From assembly GCF_019059575.1 (NCBI RefSeq), contig NW_024881506.1, positions 620,001 to 684,000 on the forward strand: 64,000 nt of DNA, given 5' to 3'. The translations under genes were made by a program, and so were the position numbers. The notes below the pieces were generated by a model. It ran no database searches. It was given only the letters and a program-made list of their open reading frames with translations, and had not been told where the DNA came from. This DNA is from Amphibalanus amphitrite. Taxonomy: Eukaryota > Arthropoda > Thecostraca > Balanomorpha > Balanidae. Positions 1 through 11,089 of this stretch are shown one piece after another (positions within the stretch are counted from its first letter, which is position 1; the number at the start of each line of letters is the position of its first letter).

Positions 1-1223
1 CACCTTCTGATGCAGTTTTTCCCGGCCCCCGGTCATTGTCATTGGCAGCTTCCTCCTCACGTGACGTCACCAGAGCTTGAAGTTTTTCCTTCACTAATGT
101 TGAGCTATGGGAAAATCCCTGATTTTAGTCATTTTTCTAGCCGCATTATCTCATGAACTATGAAACTCAAATCAAAACTTCTAATGTCATTTGAAAGCTA
201 AATGGATTATCTTATGCATCCCGGGTCAGTTTTACTGAAGAAAAGTAGAGAAGTATGCAAAATATGCCACCGAAAGAAGTTCTACATCCCATTGACTAGC
301 GTTGCTGTGTTGCTATCATTGAAATGAATGTCTGGCAATAACGTTTTTGGTTACCGGTGATAATAACTGTTGATTTCCATGAAAAGTCGCGGTATTCATG
401 TGCATCGAATTAGCAAACACTTGTGGTTCCAGGGCAAATAAGTTATATTTTGGCTGATGGTCGCTGGTGTTTCGTCGGATCACTTCGGTTGTAGAAGTGC
501 ATAACAATACTGTACATAGATTCGATGCTGCTGATTTGCGGTTGCATAGCTGATCATCAATTAATTCTATTTTGATTGTATTTCCGATGCATGACATGCG
601 AAAACAATCCCTTAAACGAAGACATCTATGACATCTGGCTTCCTCTATTACAATTCAAAACTGACTGAATGGGTGGAAGCAGCATTAGGCAAGAACACAG
701 CCTTACAGATGAACATCAGTGATACGACGGAGTACATCTGGCTAGACAAACACCGGTCCGACTACCTCCAGACTGCAGGACGGATCCTGATCTGTAACGT
801 TGTGCCGATCAGATGCGCCCCGCCGCTGTCGCCGGCAACCCAGGCAGCGGCACAGCGGCATAGGTCGATTCAATTTCAGATAACACGATATGTGAAAGTG
901 CACACATGTACAAACGGGAAGTTCGATGAATGTCACAGCAGCATAGCACTCCATTCTGTCCGACGGTACGCTATGTTATACGAAAACATACTCAGCATAC
1001 CAGGGTAATCAAGTTGATTTCCATCTGAACAGTCGACTGGAAAATTCGGTGAATTCAAAGCCTACCTCAGGGTAGCTTGTGTGCTACATTATTTGAGCAC
1101 GATATGGATGTAGACTGCATTTACATATCATCAGCTATATTAACTGCAACGCGTTTCACAGTACTTGTACTGCATCATCAGGCAAATCACGAATGGCACA
1201 CATTTAAGCATTTTCAAGACACT
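1..1223. other. No recognised gene
   Basis: I see no known domain here. A 126-codon open frame at 628-1008 (+) has no recognisable motif and no support beyond being open. Composition is mixed and there is no clear repeat structure. It may be flanking or internal sequence of the P-like element that follows. Confidence 0.4.
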
Positions 1224-2331
1224 TCAGCGAACACGTGAAACATATATGAACTCCGCCTCGAGCTGATTAAACAGGTCTAAGCAGGGCTGGGAGGGGATCG
1301 TGAGTCCGCCGGCCGCGCTGCGCAGTCGAGTCCAGAGCGTCTGAACTGGCGCGTCCTCAGATGCCATCGCCAGCGCGCCGAAGCTGGGGCCGCATTTTCT
1401 GGCGATGTAGCCGGCCAGATGCGCCATTGCACCTTCGGTGGCCGGCACACCAATCTCAGCGTCCAGCGCCGCTGAGGGCGCAGGCGGTATATGCGCTGTC
1501 TCGGCCTCCCGCAGTAGCTGCGCCCTCTCCTGCTCCGCCTCCTCCTCTGCGTCCGGGGCTGGCTCGTCAGGAACGGGCTCCAGGCTCTCCGTCCCCTCAG
1601 GAACTTCTTGGGGCGGCTCAGGGCATACCGCCTCCAGCACACCATCTGCGCCTGGTCGGCTTGGTCCTCGTCTGCCTCCGGCTCTGCCCCCGCCTCCGCC
1701 TCCGCCGCTGGTACCGGGAGCGCCGCGGGTGAGCGACTCTTAATCTGCACGCCGTGGGCCCGTGACGCGCAAGCTGGATCAGAGTGAACAGGCGGAGGCG
1801 CCCCTTCACCTCTGTCGTCGTGGGGTTGGGGCTTCCGCCGCCAGAGCCGCGGATGTGGCTGAACGAGCCCTAAAGCCGGTTCTGGGTGACGTGGCGGAGC
1901 AGCAGTTAGCAGCCCGGGCCAAAACGCTGCTGCACGTCAGCGAGCAGACCCCGCTCTACCTTCACTGTCACTACTAGACCCTTCTGGAACGGGAGGAGGT
2001 GACCAGCTGAGCCGAAGCGCAGTCCCTCCACCTCTTCCACCAGCTTAGAGAGGGCGTCCTCCTGCCCGAGAGTGCCGGAGCAGCCTCTCCGCAGTGTTTT
2101 GGCGTCCCTCGGATGGCCGCTGTTGAGGACGTCCATGCCGCTGTCAATGGTGAAGAGGAAGGCTGTCTCTTTCTCCTTTCCGGGCATGCACCGAGTACGT
2201 CTGTGCGGCCAGACCGCACGAAGCAGACAGCAGCTCGTAGGCGGGTCGGACTTTCTGTCGTGCCATTCCGGAGACCTGACAACAAATAGGGAAAAAATGT
2301 GTCGGAGTTTCTCGATGTTGTGGCCTTTCAC
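1224..2331 (-). pseudogene. P-element-like (THAP9-type) transposase remnant
   Basis: This is the C-terminal half of a P-superfamily transposase, read right to left. Family-typical stretches appear in order: TIDSGMDVLNS, then LLPFQKGLVVTVK followed by the GLLADVQQRFG block (about 1910-2180), then a segment ending in a GSGGGSPNPTTTEVKGRLRL-like block (about 1770-1860), then HLAGYIARKC and GGLTIPSQ (about 1290-1430). In P transposases and THAP9 these lie in the RNase H-like/GTP-binding and C-terminal region. The frame has two in-frame stops at about 1890-1907 and must change frame before the last block, which sits in its own open frame at 1224-1640. That last block also carries an unusual Glu/Pro-rich insert. 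No THAP zinc finger is visible. It is a broken DNA transposon gene; a decayed domesticated THAP9-like gene is less likely. Confidence 0.72.
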
Positions 2332-2568
2332 GTCACGCTCACGCTTAAATTATTGTCTTTAAAGGATACGATGAGAGACAATTAGGACGGCATAACATAA
2401 TGCGTTTTTATGCGGCGCAGCATGACACGGCACACTCCATACATGTAGAGGTTCAGCCGCAGAGCGTGTAGTTACAAAAAGAAACAAACAAATAAATCCC
2501 ACCCTTTATCCAGCAAAAACACTTAATTTATACTTTTTCTTGCAGAACAATATTGTCAATGGCGTGGA

Positions 2569-3671
2569 CAAGGCTATAGAACTCCAGGTAAGGACACCAG
2601 CCGTTTGACCTTGAACGCCGCCGGCCGGCCGATGACGTCATTGGAGGCAAGCCGGCTCGGTGGACACATCAAACGAATGCATAACGGAGGGGTGTTGAAA
2701 CGTTGCGGGAGCCAAGCGGGAGCCGGGAAGAGATTTTAATGCGGTTGCATACCACCATTGTTATGTTGATTGATCTACAGACAGCATTCTTATAAATATT
2801 GATGCCTCCTAGGCCTTGATGGTGCGTACATTAGTAGAACGATCACCCTGATCGACGTCCGTGGTCGAAGCTGTCTATGCACCTAAGGACGCTAAGACGG
2901 GTGCAATAACGGCGACCCGATCCGGTCTCTGGCGAATCTGTAGGGGTCGTTAGGACCCAGGCCGAATCTGACAGGTTATTTTTAGGGAGACGGGGTGGGT
3001 GAATGACCGGGATAACATCGTCGATGGTTGTTGACAGCCAACACAAGCTGTACTGGGCGGATAACCATCAGAGATAATGCCTGAACATAGGCAAGCATAG
3101 TTGGTCTGTCATTTTGTTTAGGAATAGGGGCACCGCAGGAGCTGTTGTTTTACCATCGGTCCCGGGAAACTCCGGGGAGCTGCAGTACCCGGCAGCGATT
3201 TCGGACAGTGCCCCGGTTGTAGGGGAACGGAAGACAATAGCCTCAAATGCCTTCCCCTGGATCCGTCAGTGGGCTGCCCCACCCCGATCTTTACTAAAAA
3301 CGTCTTCAAATCCCACCAGACACCCGATGGTGAATTCAAATCCGATAGCTCATCTCTGTCTGCCCGCCTAAATATACTATACACCGCACGGAGCCCGGCC
3401 CCGTCGGAGTCCTGAGCCGACCCGACCGTGACATTTTCGGCTTTCCCCATCCCAAGCTCGATTAGAACCCCACCCGATTGCTGATGTTGATTCAAATTCA
3501 ATACCTCGTCTATGCCTGCCCGCCAAAAACCCTTTCATCGCACATCGTACAGCGCCCGACCCCGCCAGAAGTATCCTAGCGCGCTGAGTAGTTGCCTCCA
3601 GCCGCGTCATCGCAAGGCCCCACGAGGCGCACAAATGAATACATTGCGCGAATAGCCGTGTCGCCCCCCTG
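2569..3671 (-). mobile_element. Family A element, copy 1
   Basis: About 1.1 kb, bounded by an 8-bp target duplication GGCGTGGA at 2561-2568 and 3672-3679. Termini are CAAGG and CCCTG, so the terminal inverted repeat is very short. The whole element is repeated in reverse orientation at 52330-56049, where insertions of other elements enlarge it. It has no transposase that I recognise. The 8-bp duplication fits hAT or P-type mobilisation, and the neighbouring P transposase is a possible source, but this is inference. It has landed beside the P transposase remnant. Confidence 0.7.
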
Positions 3672-3679
3672 GGCGTGGA

Positions 3680-5785
3680 CAAAGGGCATAATAAAAGGGT
3701 AGTGAGTATCATGAGCCTGTTGACGCTGCAGCACCCCTATAAAACAAATAATCGAGAACAACAGGCATCATGATACCCATCTTTCTTTCAGAAACTGTGC
3801 AATCACTGAGCAACTCTAAATTTAATAAATAAAATGGTATTTGCTTATGTGTAACTGACAACTGTACATATTTTTATTCAAGTTGCATTGAATCAATTCT
3901 TCAAAAAAAAAGGTTTATGGACAAGAAAGCAACATGCATATTGGTCACTACTCACTAGCACAATTTTAATGCAGGTAAAATGTTTTGCCTAATGGTCTAG
4001 TCATCCTGTGTACAAAGCATGCAAGATTTATTAGTCTTCCAAACAATCACAGCATTATTAAGGCAGAGCTAAGTCTGGAAAGGTAAATGTACATACTTAC
4101 ACATTGATTCTGGGACCTGGTGTTTGAAAGCTGGCATCTTGGCATCCATCGCCAGACCACCTCTGGTGAGGCGAGACGCTCACCACCACAGGACCTTGGA
4201 GCGCAGAGCTGCTCTGGCTGCGCCACGCCCAGACTGAAAAAAATACACATGCCAAATATGTTCGGAGTAATGGCAGAATTGCGCCGAAAATTTCAGCACA
4301 AGTCTCAGCCTGGCGTAATTTCGCATGCGCCAAATTCAGCGCATGGTGGCCGCTGAATTTTTCGGCGCACAGTTGCAGCAGAATTTTACTGTGAATGGTG
4401 GTCACCAAATTTTTCAGCACGCTGGTAAATCTAGCAGCAGACTCATCCTGCGAGCGGGTCTGAAGAGGGTCTGAACTTCCGGCCAGGGGCTTGTTTTATT
4501 GGGGCTTACATTTGCGCCTCTATGTTGTACTCTTAAAGGCAGGGAACCCCAAACAGGTGAGTCGAAAAGGTGAGTTCTTTGATGTTTCACAGCACGACCC
4601 CAGCTTTCAGCGCAAATGATGCAGAAATTTCAGCTCAAAATTGCTTGCATTGAATTTCAGCGGGTGGTTAATTTACATATCATACCTACTGAACCAAAAC
4701 TCCACCACAATTCAAAGAAATAACTAGCTTTTACCAGCACAGAGACTGATATGATGTTTACATCACAGTGTATGTTTACATTACATTTTTCCCATTACCA
4801 ACAAGGTCAAGTTTACGTGAAAGTAGTCAATTGTTTCACTCAATCTTTGATGACGTCAATTCTTTTTTAAAGATATCAACAGCATTGACAACAACAAAGA
4901 TTATTTTAAAATAAAAAATAAAAAATATATAAAGGTTAAAATTAAAAAAAAATCATCATAAAACTGTAATAAAATAATAAATACGTCATATATTATAAAA
5001 AGAATCATCATGCTAAAAGCATGCGCCAGAGATGTCTTTGCTGCGCATTATCCGTCACAAATCCTGGGCTGCCAAATGACCATACCCTGTAAGTCAATAT
5101 ACCCTGGTTTTTCCTACCCTTTACCACCCCAAGAGCCAAAAGATCTATCATTCCTGTTGTTGCCAAGTTGTGTGAGCGCGTGGTATGTTCCCAGTTGACG
5201 TCGTACCCAAGGCCCTAAATACAAGGTTGCACGGACTTATTTCTACTAAACCTACCAGAATATAATTTCACGGTTGATTATTTAAATAATTATTCAATCA
5301 AAATTTCTTTATTATTATCTCGTAATCATTTATAAGCAATTTTATAAATCAACTCTCAATTTGCTTGCCTTTTACTAGCAAAATAGCTTTTCTAGTATTG
5401 GGTCAACATAGTGGTGTAGCAGTAGGAACCACATCTGGCAAAACCCCAATGCCTACATACAGCAGAAAAGCAGCCACCAGGTGTCGCCACAGTCGCCACT
5501 TGGTCGCCACACAGATGTCGCGCGCGTCGCCAATCGCCACACTACCGATTCCCATAAGGACGCATATGTACGGATATGTATAGGAAAGTCGCCCTTAAGG
5601 ATTACGCTTACATCCTTTGCTTATGAGGTCGGTGGTTGGAAATTGGGAGGGGCTCAGCTATTTTCGACCACGGATATGCCTTTATCACATGATGAGGAAC
5701 ATGCTGATAAGCGTTTTATGCGTCATAACAGCACAAAAGTATTTTTAATCATTTTTCAAAAATAGCCGTTCTGCCGTATCTTTCA
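3680..5785. other. Unclassified spacer, AT-rich 4840-5000
   Basis: No gene recognised. The minus strand at about 3680-3760 has a short open stretch behind an AG acceptor-like site (QRQQAHDTHYPFIMPFVHA), which could be an exon of the P-like element cut by family A. Around 4270-4680 there is a loose repetition of TTTCAGCGC/AAATTTTTCAGC words. 4860-5010 is nearly pure A/T. Confidence 0.35.
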
Positions 5786-7036
5786 GTGCAAGGTGCCGTC
5801 GGTCATCCCCGACGTGACGTCACGCAGGGAATTTGCCAGATTTTCCTACTAGACTTCGACACCCCCTGGTCGTACCTAGACCGCAACGCTCTGCTCTGCC
5901 CGCAGCAGTATGGCTTCAGGCCCGGCATGTCCACGGGGGCGGCTATGCTTGACGTTGTCACCTATGTCACTGACAATATCGACAAAGGCCTCGTGACGTC
6001 ACTCGTGACAGCCGATACGTCCAAGGCGTTCGACAGCGTCGAGCATGGCCGCCTCCTGGACAAGCTGGGCTGGTACGGGATTCGAACTGACTGGTTTTCT
6101 GACTGGTTGAGTGGGCGCAGTCAGGCTATCGGGTCGTGTCCGCTGAGCGTGACGCACGGCGTGATACAGGGGTCCATTTTGGGACCGAGCCTGTATTTGC
6201 TTTTCACCAACGACCTGGCCCAACATCTGTCAAATGTCAAACTAGTGATGTACGCTGATGATGTCCAGATCCTTGACGCTGACACTCCCAGTAACGTCTT
6301 GGCTATCAAAAACCGCATCGAAAGTGACCTATCTGTACTCGTGCAGTGGTTCACTCAGAACCGGCTGAAAATTAACCCATCCAAAACTGAAATGACCATT
6401 TTGAAATCCAATCGTCAAAAAACTAACACCAGTTTCTCGATCCACTTTGGCGGTGACATAGTTTCACCTTCACCGAGCGTCAAGGTTCTGGGCATCACCA
6501 TCGACTCTCACCTGACGTGGGATTCACATGTCACGTCTGTCGTCCAGCGCTGCAACATGATACTTGTTAGCCTAGCGAGAATGCGGAACAGGCTGCCGAC
6601 GGAGACTAAGCGCCTGCTTATCGAAGCGTTAGTGTTTCCGCACATACAATACTGTATTAGCGTATGGGGTGCCTGCTGCATCGCTCAGAGGAAACGCATC
6701 CAAAAGGTGCTGAATTTCGGCGCACGTGTCGTGTCTGGCCTCAGCCGAAGAGATCACGTGACTCCTGTGCTTAACGAGCTGGGTTGGAAGTGTGTGGACG
6801 ACTTGATTCGTGACAGTGACGTAGCTGTGGTTAGTCGCCTACTTACTTCGGACAGTGCACCACAAATCCTGCGGAGCAAGTTGGTGCTCAGCTCCGACGA
6901 GTCAGCTCGCACCACGCGTGCGACCGAGCGGGGACAGCTGCGTCTGCCCCGGGTCCGAACCGAGTTCGGCCGTCGTGGATTTTTGTTTCGCGCCAGCCAG
7001 CACTGGAACGAGTCCTCAGGAGCGCGTCAACAGTAG
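5786..7036 (+). pseudogene. 5'-truncated LINE reverse transcriptase (non-LTR)
   Basis: A 416-codon open frame covering the palm and thumb of a non-LTR reverse transcriptase. Visible are QYGFRPGMST, the motif A region TADTSKAFDSVEH, motif B HGVIQGSILGPSLY, catalytic YADD at about 6250-6262, then the LGITIDSHLTWDSHV and PHIQYCISVWGA blocks typical of CR1/Jockey-group C-termini. The N-terminal endonuclease and RT fingers are missing, so the copy is 5'-truncated, as is usual for target-primed insertion. The terminal EFGRRGFLFRASQHWN block is present, so the ORF 3' end is close to natural. A related 3' fragment sits at 62224-62929. Confidence 0.85.
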
Positions 7037-7107
7037 GTGTGGTCGACTGGTTAGTGTACCGGAAGATGTCTTAGATGTGTATTTTACGGACGCCATTTAA
7101 TTGCGTC

Positions 7108-8385
7108 CCAGAAAAGCTATTTCTGGCACCTAAAAGCTGACTCGCCCCAAAATTGGTCCTCAGCACCTATTTGGTGGATACCAGCACCAATCATGGAAAA
7201 TGACCTTAATTAGCTGTTTCTGGCACCTATTCATCGGTACGCCTTACTCTTTTTTCTGAATCTGGCACCTAAATGCTGAGCGTAGCACCAATCTAGTAGA
7301 AAAATGAACTACTGGCTGGTAGAATCATGTTGTTCTGGTATAATGACCCCTGGAGTCTAGCCTAAAGGTTGCCAGTGCAGCTACACTCTAAGACAGCCCC
7401 GTAGTGATCTCAGCATTGTATATGACGTTTAAGTAAGCAAATAATATTAATTTGTTTGAAAAAAACAATGTCATTTAAATATTTTAAAGTATTTATTTGT
7501 AATGCTTAAAGGGAAACATTTTTGTGAGTAATTATCTCGATTTTGACCATTAAAACGGGTATTGTATTTTTTGACGTCATCAAATAGCTCCAAAAAAGAA
7601 ATGTAATGTTTTCATTCCGTTCAAGGCCGCTGAAGAAACGCGGGATCTTGCGTGGGATATTGTCCGTTGTTTGCCGCGCAGAGTTGTGCCGTGGTTGTGC
7701 CTTTTTCATCCGTTTCTTACGTATGGCATATGTGTGCATGAAGCTTTGATTTTGTTTTTGGTTATTGTGTGGCCGGTGAGTCAAACGCCCCTGTAGAAAC
7801 CGGATGCTGCCTTTGATCGAGATGGAGTCAGACGATGATTGCAGAAAGCTAATAATATTGAAAAGAGGGCCGGTTGCGTGGCATGTCTGTTCAGAGTTGA
7901 CATTTTGCTTTACTCCAGTTTATGACCTGAGAGCCTGGCTGGAAGTGACGGATCCAAACTTTTCACGTTAAAATGGCTGAGGGTGCAATAATCTCTTAGT
8001 CTCTACATAGCGGGCTGGTATAGGAGCGTCTTGCTACGCTGCACCATAGCTGGCTAGTGATTCTCTTTTGGCTAGAAATGGCATTAATCATTATCTCCAC
8101 TGGCGAAAATGGCACTTGACATCACCGAATGCAACGTTCATGTTGTTAGGATACATAAAATCAGGAAAATTACGCGAATTAGGTAGGCAAACGTGGAATA
8201 AAATAGGTGCTGGATGTTTTGGTTTTGGTGCTGAATCAGCAAACAGCAAATACGGAGTTCAACTAGACGATCTGGCAACTTTAGGCTGTGTGGAAGCAAT
8301 TAGGTGCCAGATTCAGATATTAGGGTCGAATAAGCATTTTGGGGCTGATCAGCAATTAGGTGCCAGAAGCAGCTTTTTAGGGACC
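7108..8385. mobile_element. Inverted-repeat element with CTGGCACCTAA words, inside LINE 3' UTR
   Basis: The left end (from about 7113) and the reverse complement of the right end (to about 8376) align over roughly 45 bp, sharing TTCTGGCACCTAA and GCCCCAAAAT. Within about 200 bp of each end the word TGGCACCTA/CAGCACC is repeated several times at loose spacing. The middle (7300-8180) is AT-rich with no recognised gene. Outside it the LINE 3' end seems to resume at about 8400, so it probably inserted into the LINE. Exact termini and target duplication were not resolved. Confidence 0.5.
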
Positions 8386-8556
8386 AGAAACAAATATTCC
8401 CCGTATTTTACTCTGTGGTTTCACTTCTATCCGGTTTTACTGCAGTGTTTTATCCAGATGTGTTTTCGCATGTATACGACGTGGTCACCACAAAACCCAT
8501 GTAATGGAGGGACCTAATAAAATTGTATTGTACTGTATTGTATAATTCCTACCATT
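8386..8556 (+). mobile_element. Probable 3' tail of the 5786 LINE
   Basis: Sequence ends in AATAAAATTGTATTGTACTG and further TTGTA-type repeats, the sort of short tandem tail found at the 3' end of CR1- and RTE-like LINEs. It lies just outside the inverted-repeat element and on the same strand as the truncated RT. I infer that this is the displaced LINE terminus; it could instead be a separate small element. Confidence 0.4.
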
Positions 8557-8689
8557 TGCCTACTGACTGCTGTAGTGGATGAGGCTGACAAGGTTATTCA
8601 TGAGTTGGAAAGATGCCAGTGCAAAAAAGTATCCATTGAATAATTGCTTATCTACAAATCTACAAATGCAAAACAATAGGAAGGAACAT

Positions 8690-9080
8690 TGTCTCCAAGC
8701 CATGGCTCTATACACAAAGGACGTTAGGGTGCTGGAAACAGTGCAACGCAGGGCAACAAAGTTGGTTCAAGGCAAGAAGCAGGTGAGCTATGAGGAGAGA
8801 CTGAACACTCTTAGACCATGCTGAGTGTGGAGGAGAGCATGCAGCGAGGCGACCTGATTGAAACTTTGGAGCTGCTGTCAGGGAAGCTGGATGTAGAACC
8901 AGGTCAGTTTTTTGTCAGAAGTCAAAAGAAGAGGACACCAAAGCAAGCTGCAGGTTAAAGGCACAAAAAAACAGTTTTTCTCACAAAGGCTGGTAAAGGC
9001 GTGGAACAAGCCCCCTGCAGACATAGTTAAGGCACAGTCCACTGTCTTTCAAGAACAGACTGGATAAGTTCATGAAAACT
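8690..9080 (+). pseudogene. CR1-type RT C-terminal remnant
   Basis: Three frame-shifted pieces follow the CR1 C-terminal order. The first is DVRVLETVQRRATKLVQGKK with SYEERLNTLRP (8725-8818). The second is QRGDLIETLELLSGKLDVEP (about 8842-8900). The third is QRLVKAWNKPPADIVKAQ followed by VFQEQTG (about 8980-9068). The corresponding region of the intact LINE at 18707-21454 reads VERVQRRATRLVPG and YEDRLKSLKL, so the family is related but not the same copy. It has at least two frameshifts and is 5'-truncated. Confidence 0.75.
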
Positions 9081-9185
9081 TAAGTGCTATCCACTCTTTT
9101 CCAAATTATCCAGTGATGTAGAATGAGATGTGGACACTGAATAGACTGTTTACCCACAGTCCGCAATGCTATACGTATATCTATC

Positions 9186-9502
9186 AAACACGGAACAAAA
9201 TCAAAGATGAACATGTTTTCGTAAATATATCACCATGGCGTCATCAGCATCTCTAAATAAAAACAAGATATGCCAAGATAAAAAGATCAGAAGATCAATC
9301 AGAAAAACAAAATTTGACAACAGTAATGCATAGTAATATCCTTATCTGGTTTAAATTAACAATATCTTGATCATCTAAAAACAATATATGGTAACAAGAT
9401 AACAATTTCATATCATGTTTTAATCAGACATGACAATGACAGTAAATTTGCAGAAATATGTTCATCTTTGACTTTGTTCCATGTCTACCATGTGTGGTTT
9501 AA
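9186..9502. mobile_element. Small hairpin element (MITE-like)
   Basis: About 45-bp imperfect inverted repeats flank an AT-rich core of roughly 230 bp. The shared word GGAACAAAATCAAAGATGAA at the left pairs with TTCATCTTTGACTTTGTTCC at the right. No coding capacity. Superfamily unknown; a target duplication was not identified. Confidence 0.5.
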
Positions 9503-9770
9503 CGTCTGTTGGAAATGATTGTGCATCAACTGTTCTTACGTATCTACATTAGCCAAGGCCAATGAAGGGAGCTGTATGACCCCTGGGGCATTCCACGTCA
9601 AATCAAACACCGAAATCCGTCATCCCCTTCGATTTTTCTGAAAATTTGTAGGCAGACTGGGCATGGTTCAAAACTGAGTTACGTGTAATATTTTCGAAAT
9701 TTGATAACGTATCGCCGAGATATAGGTCATCGAATATAGCCAAAAATGCCACACATCATTCTTTTAAATG

Positions 9771-10470
9771 CTTATAACGGGTCCGTATCAAAGCGTCCAA
9801 AACCGCAGCACCCAAAGTACGCAACATCCAAAACCGCAGCGTCCAAAGTACGTAACGTCCAAAATACGTCCAAAATCGGGTTTATAGGGGGCATTCACAA
9901 AGTCCAAAACCGAAACATCCAAAACCGCAACGTCCAAAAACGTATCATCCAAAAAACGCAACAACCAAAGACGCAACATCCAAAGTACGTAACCTCCAAA
10001 ACCACAACGTCCAAGACCACGACATCCAAGGCACGCAACATCCAAAACCAACCTAATCTAACCTAACCTAACCTAACCTAACCTACCTAACCTAACCTAA
10101 CCTAACCTAACCTAACCTACTGATTTATGCCTACCGGGGATAAGGAAACCTAACCTAACCTAACCTAGCCTAACCTAACCTAACCTAACGGTTTTGGATG
10201 TTGCGTACTTTGGATGTTGCGTACTTTGGAGGTTGCGTACTTTGGAGGTTGCGTACTTTGGATGATGCGTCCTTGGATGTTGCGTTTTTGGATGATACGT
10301 TTTGGATGTTGCGGTTTTGGATGTTTCGGTTTTGGACGTTGTGAATGCTCCCTATATACCCGATTTTGGACGTATTTTGGACGTTGCGTACTTTGGACGC
10401 TGCGGTTTTGGATGTTGCGTACCTTGGATGCTGCGGTTTTGGATGCTTTGATGGTCCCCCGCTTATAACT
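9771..10470. repeat. Palindrome of CATCCAAAAC-type words around a telomeric core
   Basis: Two arms of roughly 280 bp (9771-10055 and 10187-10470) are reverse complements at high identity. Each arm is a string of 14-16-bp words of the form (G/A)C(A/G)ACATCCAAA with small changes (catcc/cgtcc, gcaac/gcagc/gtatc). The centre is the CCTAA block. Outer edges CTTATAACGGG and its inverse CCCGCTTATAAC look like the true termini. The same words occur, one arm only, at 46740-47050. Confidence 0.8.
10050..10192 (+). repeat. Interstitial telomeric repeats (CCTAA)n
   Basis: About 20 copies of CCTAA (TTAGG on the other strand), the canonical arthropod telomere unit, in two runs (10050-10120 and 10147-10190). 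A 26-bp non-telomeric spacer containing CTGATTTATGCCTACCGGGG separates them. Both runs have the same orientation although the flanking arms are inverted, so the core is not itself part of the palindrome. Confidence 0.9.
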
Positions 10471-11089
10471 CTGGTTCCTTTTCTGCTATCAAAATGATAT
10501 TAACAGGGTCTTGTAGGCAATTGATAAGGCTTTGATTTTTAATTATAAAATTAAATTGAAGTGACCTTGAAATGCATTTGACCTTGAATTAAAACAGAAA
10601 AATTTAAATAGCAAAAAACACGCCACCTTCGATTTGAGTAATTTTTACATATTATGTCCGTCACAATGTTCCTAACCATCTGTGAAAAATTTGGAGTGGG
10701 CCATTCATAACTTTCGCGGCAAACGCCGTTTTCATGCATCAACATCACGCAACCGCGCGTGACCTTGAAAGACAGAGTCAAGACATGCTTGCTTGTGTAC
10801 ACTTTCTGAAATGAATGATTGCTGATTAGTGATATCCCAAACTCTGCGAGAATGGAAATGCATAGTCATCGTGGTCAAGCATTCACGTTCCATTGTAAAA
10901 GTGTCTCAGGCAAACGGTATTTTGCGGTGAATTTTGAGCCGTGTGGAAATGCATCATGAAATAAATTCAACGAAAACATTATCACGCAACGATATCTTCA
11001 CGTCTTTTGATCTTCACTATACGAAAGAACATACATTTTTGAGTATGCATGGGGAATTTCTAGTTAATCCGATAATAAATATGGCAGTA

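Noticed and set aside
1277-1750. Alternative long ORFs over the P transposase C-terminus
   Set aside because: Shadows in GC-rich sequence; only the frames with P-type motifs are meaningful.
10050-10192. A true chromosome end
   Set aside because: Only about 20 telomeric units, with long non-telomeric sequence on both sides; interstitial.
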